NCBI RefSeq assembly: GCF_004359215.1
Contig: NC_090624.1
Location: forward strand, 878,111 to 889,094
Length of the DNA stretch: 10,984 nucleotides
Origin: Bremia lactucae
Lineage: Eukaryota; Oomycota; Peronosporomycetes; Peronosporales; Peronosporaceae
Direction of reading: 5' to 3'
This document shows, in pieces, positions 7,021-10,984 of the stretch. A model generated the notes under the pieces. That model did not search any database. It saw only the letters and a list, made by a program, of their open reading frames with translations, and had not been told where the DNA came from. The first letter of the stretch is position 1. Each line of letters opens with the position of its first letter. The position numbers were made by a program, and so were the translations under genes.

Positions 7021-7796
7021 TCGATGGAAAAATTAAGCGAAATAAATGAAGATGCGATAATGGACTTAGATCTTCTCGAGATCAACGAAGGTGAAGTGCG
7101 CCATGTCAACTACAAGCAAACAGACAAGCGCAAAATTCGTCCGAACAACAATGTTGCTCGTACGGCTAATCGCCAAGCTGGTTTAGAAGAAGCAAGTGCA
7201 CCGGACAACATGTATGATCGTCATCAGAAGAGCAGATTAAGCGCCCGAAACGCACCAAGATATAGTGATGAAGAGGAGAAAGAAGGCATTAGTGATCACG
7301 ACGAAGATTTCTCAACCCCTGCATTCTGGCGTGCGAGTGCCAATGCAGTGGAAGCAAGCGATCTAGATGAGCCTGCAACTTTCCAAGATGCTAGCAATGA
7401 AACAGACCAAGTGCATTGGCGTAAGGCCATTCAAGCAGAACTCGAGTCGATGCAAAAAAACGTGGTGTTTTTCGTGCTGCCAAGTTGCCAAACAACCAGC
7501 GCGCAATCAGCACCAAGTGGGTGTTTAAAATTAAGCGCAAGGCAGATGGATCGATCGACAAATTCAAGGCTCGTCTCGTCGCTAAAGGATTCAAGCAGCA
7601 ATACGGCATCAACTGCACGGAGATTTCCTCACCGGTGGTCAAGTACATGACTTTACGCATGGTTATTTCAACCACAAAGTACTTCGACTGGCCACTTGAC
7701 CAACCAGACGTAGTTACAGCGTTCCTGTATGGAGTCATGAAAGAACAAGTGTTCTGTGTCATTCCATATGGTGTTGAGATGGATGGTGACTTTTAA
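7021..7796 (+). pseudogene. Copia-1 linker and RT N-terminus, truncated
   Basis: An acidic, low-complexity linker (about 7024-7400) is followed by the start of the copia RT domain ([14 protein letters not shown]). A run of seven A at 7454-7460 has one A too many compared with the duplicate at 4909. It moves the reading into the frame with STKWVFKIKRKADGSIDKFK, KARLVAKGFKQQYG and LDQPDVVTAFLYG, whose Asp is the first catalytic residue. TAA at 7794-7796 ends it just after the PYGVEMDGDF segment. The YVDD motif, thumb and RNase H are absent because foreign sequence begins here. Confidence 0.85.
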
Positions 7797-7819
7797 AGAA
7801 AAGGTCAAAGGCTTGAGGG

Positions 7820-8004
7820 GTTGAGTGCAAAATGCAAAGTAAATATAGTACCTTAGTTCGCAAACCTATTGCTACCTCTAAGCCAATCCTTACTTCTAGC
7901 CAATCATTCATCTACTGACGTCATCTACTGATGTCACACTATGACGTCATTACCGGTATATACTGGTACATACTGGTAGTCGCTTGGTCGCTTCCTCGTC
8001 AACA
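7820..8004 (-). repeat. 3' LTR of copia-2 (about 185 bp)
   Basis: On the minus strand the LTR starts TGTTG at 8004, directly after a polypurine tract, and ends near CAAC at 7820-7823. Its reverse complement matches 10505-10753 through the shared blocks ACCGGTAATGACGTCAT, GGCTTAGAGGTAGCAATAGG and TTTGCATTTTGC. It carries TACTGGTA-type 10-bp repeats and three TGACGTCA-like octamers. The right end is approximate because the two LTRs diverge beyond GCATTTTGC. Confidence 0.78.
7916..7949. promoter_or_regulatory. Array of three TGACGTCA-like octamers in copia-2 LTR
   Basis: TGACGTCA (7916-7923), TGATGTCA (7929-7936) and TGACGTCA (7942-7949) start exactly 13 bp apart. TGACGTCA is the CRE palindrome bound by bZIP factors of the CREB/ATF type. 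The position in the U3 part of the LTR fits an enhancer. Binding in this organism is inferred only. Confidence 0.6.
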
Positions 8005-8664
8005 CTCCCACTCAACTCGACATCGCTGGGTGCTCGTATTCCGAGCCTGTTTCGGAGGTTTTCGAACTGCACAGCTGTAATGGCCTTGGTCATGATGTCT
8101 GCTAGCATGTCTGTTGTCGAAACATACTGCAGCACCACTTCGCCTTCTTCTACCTTCTCGCGCACGAAGTGGTAGCGAATGTCAATATGCATGGTACGCT
8201 TGTGAAACTCTGGATTCTTAGCCAGCGCAATAGAGCCTTGATTGTCTTTGTAGATCTTGATTGCATCGTCACTTGCCATCTCGCCGAGTTCACACAAGAA
8301 AACAACTTGAGCCATACAGCCTCTGGGGTTGCTTCCGATAACGCCATGTACTCGGCTTCCGTTGAGGACAGTGCCACCGTGCGCTGCTTCTTGCTTCTCC
8401 AGCTGATACACCTGCCACTCATCATGAATGCGTAGCCACTTGTGCTCCTTCTTGACTCGATGTCTCCGACCCAGTCTGCATCTGAGTAGCCGCACACACA
8501 ACAGCTGTCTTGCCGTGAGTACTCGAGTCCTTGAGTCGATGAAGCTTGGAGGTACCGCATAACACGCTTGAGAGCTTGCCAGTGTGTCGGGCAGTGGGTC
8601 GGCGGCAAACTGGCTCAATACTCCTACTGCAGCAGCGAGGTCTGGCCGCGTCGCCACCAAAGGC
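7950..8664 (-). pseudogene. Copia-2 RT C-terminus and RNase H, diverged subfamily
   Basis: On the minus strand: ATRPDLAAAVGVLSQFAADP, the conserved end of copia RT. Then come the RNase H motifs YSDADWVGD, ALSSTEAEYMALSEA, YKDNQGSIALAKNP and HIDIRYHFVREKVEEG, ending in LADIMTKAI. The catalytic acidic residues are present. Two frame breaks are visible, one within ten codons of the left end of the RT piece and one near 8305-8315. The frame runs 54 bases into the LTR before its stop. Compared with copia-3 the protein differs clearly, for example GLEYSRQDSCCVCGYSDADW against GIEFQTAIHDGLQGFSDADW. Confidence 0.85.
8005..8013 (-). other. Polypurine tract of copia-2
   Basis: GAGTGGGAG on the minus strand immediately precedes the LTR start TGTTG. 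The identical tract precedes the copia-3 LTR. It would prime plus-strand DNA synthesis. Confidence 0.7.
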
Positions 8665-9632
8665 ACAACCGCTTGTGCTTCTTCGCAACATCATCCACAA
8701 ATCCTTGCAGTCCATCATGAATTGCTGTTTGAAATTCGATGCCGTGCGTCCTAGTGCCTTGGATATACCTAAAGACTCTTTTCAGCGCTTGCCAGTGTGT
8801 TGGCCATGGGTCTGCCGCGAATTGGCTGAGCACTCCAACTGCCGCAGCAAGGTCCGGACGCGTGCCGACCATTAGGTACATCAGGCAGCCAACAGCATTT
8901 CGATGCGGCACACCGGACATAGTGTCGCTGTGCTTGCATCATCCTTCGCACATGGACTTGGTAAGCTTGAGTCCTGGGTCTTGAGGCGTTCTGACGGGTT
9001 TGCTGTTTTCCATAATAAACTTGGTCAAAATATCGCTTGCGAACTTGATTTGCCGCATCATCAGAGTCCCGATCGTAGAGTCTTGCTCGATCTCAATTCC
9101 AAGAAAAGAACTTGAGTTGGCCCAAATCCGTTATTTCAAATCGTTGGCTGAGTGCTTGCTTGGTTTCTTAAAGCATCTTGCTGGTACTGCTAGCCAAGAT
9201 TAAATCGTCGACGTAGAGCGCGACGAATATCATGTCTTGGTCATCCCACTTCATGTACACGCAGTGATCGGATTCACACTTCGTGAACTTCAGTCTCAGC
9301 ATAAAGTCATAAATAGTCTTGTTCCACATGCGGGGCGATTGCTTTAGCCCGTACAGTGACCGTTGTAACTTGCATGCATAGTCAGGATTGACCATATTCG
9401 TAAAGCCATCAGGCTGCGCCATGTAGATATCCTCATCGAGCTGGCCGTTTAGAAATGCTGTCTTCATATCCATCTGATGGACCGCGAGTCCGTACTTGGC
9501 AGCCAGACTGAGCAATATCCGGATCGACGCAAACTTGGCCACAGGCGCAATCGTTTCTTCATAGTCGATGCGAAATTTCTGTGCAAAGCCTTTGGCCACT
9601 AGACGCGCCTTGTATCGCTCGACATTGTAATG
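8664..9632 (-). pseudogene. Copia-2 reverse transcriptase with YVDD
   Basis: On the minus strand, from 9632: ERYKARLVAKGFAQKF, then HQMDMKTAFLNG (catalytic Asp at 9468-9470), CKLQRSLYGLKQSPRMWNK, and YVDDLILAS with the catalytic YVDD at 9204-9215. TAA replaces a Lys codon after SKML (about 9168), and an extra T near 9110 (TTCTTTTCTTGG) shifts the frame. The frame after that gives GIEIEQDSTIGTLMMRQIKF and PVRTPQDPGLKLTKSM, then MYLMVGTRPDLAAAVGVLSQ. About 18 bases are missing near 8680 before the switch to the diverged subfamily copy at about 8664. The piece 8690-8880 repeats in content what 8480-8660 encodes. Confidence 0.87.
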
Positions 9633-9634
9633 TC
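9621..9634. repeat. Short palindrome at the orientation switch
   Basis: GACATT GT AATGTC: 6-bp arms around two bases. It lies exactly where minus-strand RT coding (RYKARLV) ends and plus-strand protease coding begins. Six-base arms can occur by chance, so the location is the only reason to note it. Confidence 0.6.
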
Positions 9635-9753
9635 AATGAAGACGTCCTATGGAAATAAGAAGGATATGCTTCGCGGAGTGTGGCATATTCCAAAGCTATC
9701 GCGCAATCTTTTCTCCGTTGGACGTTTCACAAAGGATGTTGGACCAGTAACGT
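9635..9753 (+). pseudogene. Copia protease C-terminal fragment
   Basis: About 40 codons open in one frame with GVWHIPKLSRNLFSVGRFTK, the conserved end of copia proteases, finishing at GPVT. It stops at 9752 where RT sequence begins in another frame. In an intact element the next residues would be a FESDGCF-like segment, which is found on the opposite strand at the right end of the window. The fragment is too short for function. Confidence 0.78.
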
Positions 9754-10538
9754 CTCAAGCTTACCAAGTCCATGTGCGAAGGAGGATGCAAGCACAGCGA
9801 TACTATGGCCGGTGTGCCGTATCGAAATGCCGTTGGCTGTCTGATGTACCTTATGGTCGGCACGCGTCCGGACCTTGCTGCGGCAGTTGGAGTGCTCAGC
9901 CAATTCGCGGCAGATCCATGCCCAACACACTGGCAAGCGCTGAAAAGAGTTTTTAGGTATATCCAAGGCACTAGGACGCACGGCATCGAATTTCAAACAG
10001 CAATTCATGATGGACTGCAAGGATTTTCGGATGCGGACTGGGCCGGAGATACGATGTCGCGAAGAAGCACAAGCGGTTATGCCTTTATGATGAGCGGCGG
10101 GTGTATCAGCTGGAAGAGCAAGAAACAGCGTACGGTGGCACTATCATCTACGGAAGCTGAATACATGGCATTGTCAGAGGCTACGCAGAAGCAATATGGC
10201 TCAAGGCGTTTCTGTGTGAGTTGGGCGAGATATCGTCGGATACCGCTGTCAAGATTTTTGAAGATAACCAAGGCTCGATTGCACTGGCGAAGAATCCAAA
10301 GTACCACAAGCGGACCAAGCACATCGACATTAGATACCATTTTGTACGCGAAAAGGTTGAAGACGGTCAAGTGATTCTTGAGTATATTTCTACTCTCGAC
10401 ATGCTGGCCGACATCATGACCAAGCCAATTCCCGCGGCACAGTTTTGCGAACTTCGTTGCAAGCTCGGAATACAAGGTCCAAGAGCTGTCGAGTCGAGTG
10501 GGAGTGTTGTCAAGGACGCTGAAAAAGAGACGTCTTGA
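9754..10538 (+). pseudogene. Copia-3 RT C-terminus and RNase H
   Basis: Starts at LKLTKSMCEGG and continues with VPYRNAVGCLMYLMVGTRPD, QFAADPCPTHWQALKRVFRY and GFSDADWAGD (RNase H, Asp 10030 and 10036). Then follow ALSSTEAEYMALSEATQ, FEDNQGSIALAKNP, HIDIRYHFVREKVEDG and LADIMTKPI. The only visible lesion is one lost G near 10188, after which the frame moves from that of 9772 to that of 10221. The stop TGA 10536-10538 lies 34 bases inside the LTR. This is the least decayed of the copia copies, but it lacks the RT catalytic core and everything upstream. Confidence 0.88.
10496..10504 (+). other. Polypurine tract of copia-3
   Basis: GAGTGGGAG directly before the LTR start TGTTG, identical to the tract in copia-2. 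It lies within the end of the RNase H reading frame. Confidence 0.72.
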
Positions 10539-10753
10539 GCAGCAAAAGAATCAACAGTGAATACCAGTTTATACCGGTAGATATCGGTAATGACGTCATG
10601 CGGTTACGTCATTGGGATGACGTCAGTCGATGACGTCAGAAGCTTCTAGAAGGTTCCGGAAGCGCGGATTGGATAGAAGTAATGGTTGGCTTAGAGGTAG
10701 CAATAGGTTTGCGAACTAAGTTCTTAAATATATTTATTTTGCATTTTGCCAAC
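10505..10753 (+). repeat. 3' LTR of copia-3 (about 249 bp)
   Basis: Starts TGTTG after the polypurine tract and ends near CCAAC at 10749-10753. It matches the inverted LTR 7820-8004 in ordered blocks but has about 65 more bases. These include a fourth TGACGTCA-like octamer and an AAGCTTCTAGAAGGTTCCGG segment (10639-10658). An AT-rich TTAAATATATTTATTTT (10724-10740) may be a TATA or polyadenylation region. The end is approximate. Confidence 0.8.
10591..10638. promoter_or_regulatory. Array of four TGACGTCA-like octamers in copia-3 LTR
   Basis: TGACGTCA (10591), TTACGTCA (10604), TGACGTCA (10618) and TGACGTCA (10631) start 13, 14 and 13 bp apart. Just upstream are the repeats ATACCAGTTT, ATACCGGTAG and ATATCGGTAA at 10561-10590, spaced 10 bp apart. 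The same two-part layout is present in the other copia LTR. It probably forms a transcriptional control region for bZIP-type factors. Confidence 0.65.
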
Positions 10754-10984
10754 TAGTGCTCTTGACCAATTCATTATCTAGAGCACTATGTCCAATGTGC
10801 CCAAGTCGAAGGTGCTAGATGTACGAAGTGGTGTCCCCATGGCATCCCGACGAGCTTGTCACATTGGCTTCGTCAGTACTGACAGGCATCATGCACAGCT
10901 TAAACAGCATTTTGCCCTCGCGGGCTCCAAGCTTCCACTGCATCCCTTTTGCCTTGACAAAACAGCCATCGCTTTCGAATGTGA
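10754..10984 (-). pseudogene. Copia protease end / pre-integrase fragment, leaves window
   Basis: On the minus strand from 10984: FESDGCFVKAKG, then REGKMLFKL, MPVSTDEANV and HLRLGHIGHSALDNELVK, the HxxxxGH-type zinc region before copia integrase. TAG (10815-10817 on the plus coordinates) stands where the conserved Trp before HLRLGH would be. The reading seems to continue up to or slightly into the copia-3 LTR end at about 10753, where it is cut. It extends beyond the window to the right. Confidence 0.78.

Larger units (their letters stand above)
4648..7796 (+). mobile_element. Ty1/copia-type retrotransposon remnant (copia-1), plus strand
   Basis: Domain order is gag with zinc knuckle, protease, integrase, linker, RT N-terminus. 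Integrase before RT defines Ty1/copia. There is no LTR at the left end: gypsy protease joins directly to an internal linker fragment. RT breaks off after the first catalytic Asp, about 23 bp before the minus-strand LTR of another copia family. At least seven frame breaks or stops are visible. It is a fossil copy. Confidence 0.88.
7820..9632 (-). mobile_element. Copia-2 remnant: RT, RNase H and 3' LTR on minus strand
   Basis: Read from 9632 downwards it encodes most of RT, RNase H, a polypurine tract and an LTR. It belongs to a family different from copia-1. It is a chimera: sequence from 9632 to about 8664 matches the plus-strand copia-3 closely, whereas 8664 down to 7820 is a more diverged relative that restarts inside RT. 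Everything 5' of RT is missing. Its LTR lies 23 bp from the broken end of copia-1. Confidence 0.88.
7820..10753. repeat. Large interrupted inverted repeat made by copia-2 and copia-3
   Basis: Left arm 7820-8971 (minus) and right arm 9753-10753 (plus) share RT end, RNase H, polypurine tract and LTR in opposite orientation, separated by about 780 bp. Similarity is very high at the inner end, for example across AAGCTTACCAAGTCCATGTG. It is lower at the outer end because the left arm switches subfamily at about 8664 and holds some 216 extra bases. The LTRs point outward. Confidence 0.88.

Noticed and set aside
4046..7796. Possibility that gypsy protease and copia-1 form one working chimeric element
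   Set aside because: The join at 4648 enters an internal linker fragment out of order, copia-1 has many frameshifts and stops, and RT is cut off.
7797..7819. Short unassigned bases between copia-1 and the copia-2 LTR as a possible target-site duplication
   Set aside because: No matching sequence could be found at the other end of copia-2, which lacks a 5' LTR, so there is nothing to compare.
7984..9203. Plus-strand open frames in 7984-9203
   Set aside because: They are shadows of the minus-strand copia RT and RNase H, which carry clear motifs such as YVDD and SSTEAEYMAL.
9696..10475. Minus-strand open frames opposite copia-3
   Set aside because: They mirror the plus-strand RT-RNase H frame and have no motifs.

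Overview
The window is repetitive, transposon-derived eukaryotic DNA: a satellite-like array followed by a nested stack of broken LTR retrotransposons. I see no intact host gene, tRNA, rRNA, CRISPR array or bacterial-type operon. The gag and pol proteins resemble, from memory, the Ty3/gypsy and Ty1/copia elements common in oomycete genomes (Phytophthora and downy mildews). An oomycete is therefore the most likely source, but I could not run a search and the species is not determined.

Layout. Bases 1-1420 are a tandem array of a degenerate 14-bp monomer organised into higher-order units of 22 monomers (about 308 bp), with a perfect 25-bp foldback at 850-902. At 1421 the array is interrupted by a Ty3/gypsy 5' LTR (1421-1872), then a primer binding site and a decayed gag-protease region (2011-3463). 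At 3464 a single N marks the junction to a second, 5'-truncated gag-protease copy (3465-4647). This second copy is better preserved. Its gag ends in an apparently complete -1 frameshift signal (4046-4089) leading into protease. No gypsy reverse transcriptase, RNase H or integrase is present.

From 4648 to 7796 a Ty1/copia element lies on the plus strand in the order gag, protease, integrase, reverse transcriptase N-terminus. It is preceded by a 316-bp out-of-place copy of its own integrase-RT linker. It carries many frameshifts, has a Glu in place of the protease catalytic Asp, and stops inside RT.

From 7820 to 10753 a different copia family occurs twice, tail-outward. A minus-strand RT-RNase H-3' LTR copy (9632 down to 7820) and a plus-strand RT-RNase H-3' LTR copy (9754 to 10753) form a large interrupted inverted repeat. 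A short plus-strand protease fragment (9635-9753) lies at the centre and a minus-strand pre-integrase fragment runs off the right end. Both copia LTRs carry TGACGTCA octamers spaced every 13-14 bp.

Nothing here can work as an autonomous element. The notable items are the structured satellite, the gag-pro frameshift signal, the 13-bp-phased TGACGTCA arrays, the repeated partial tandem duplications of element interiors, and the inverted copia pair. I did not find evidence for a wholly new biological system.
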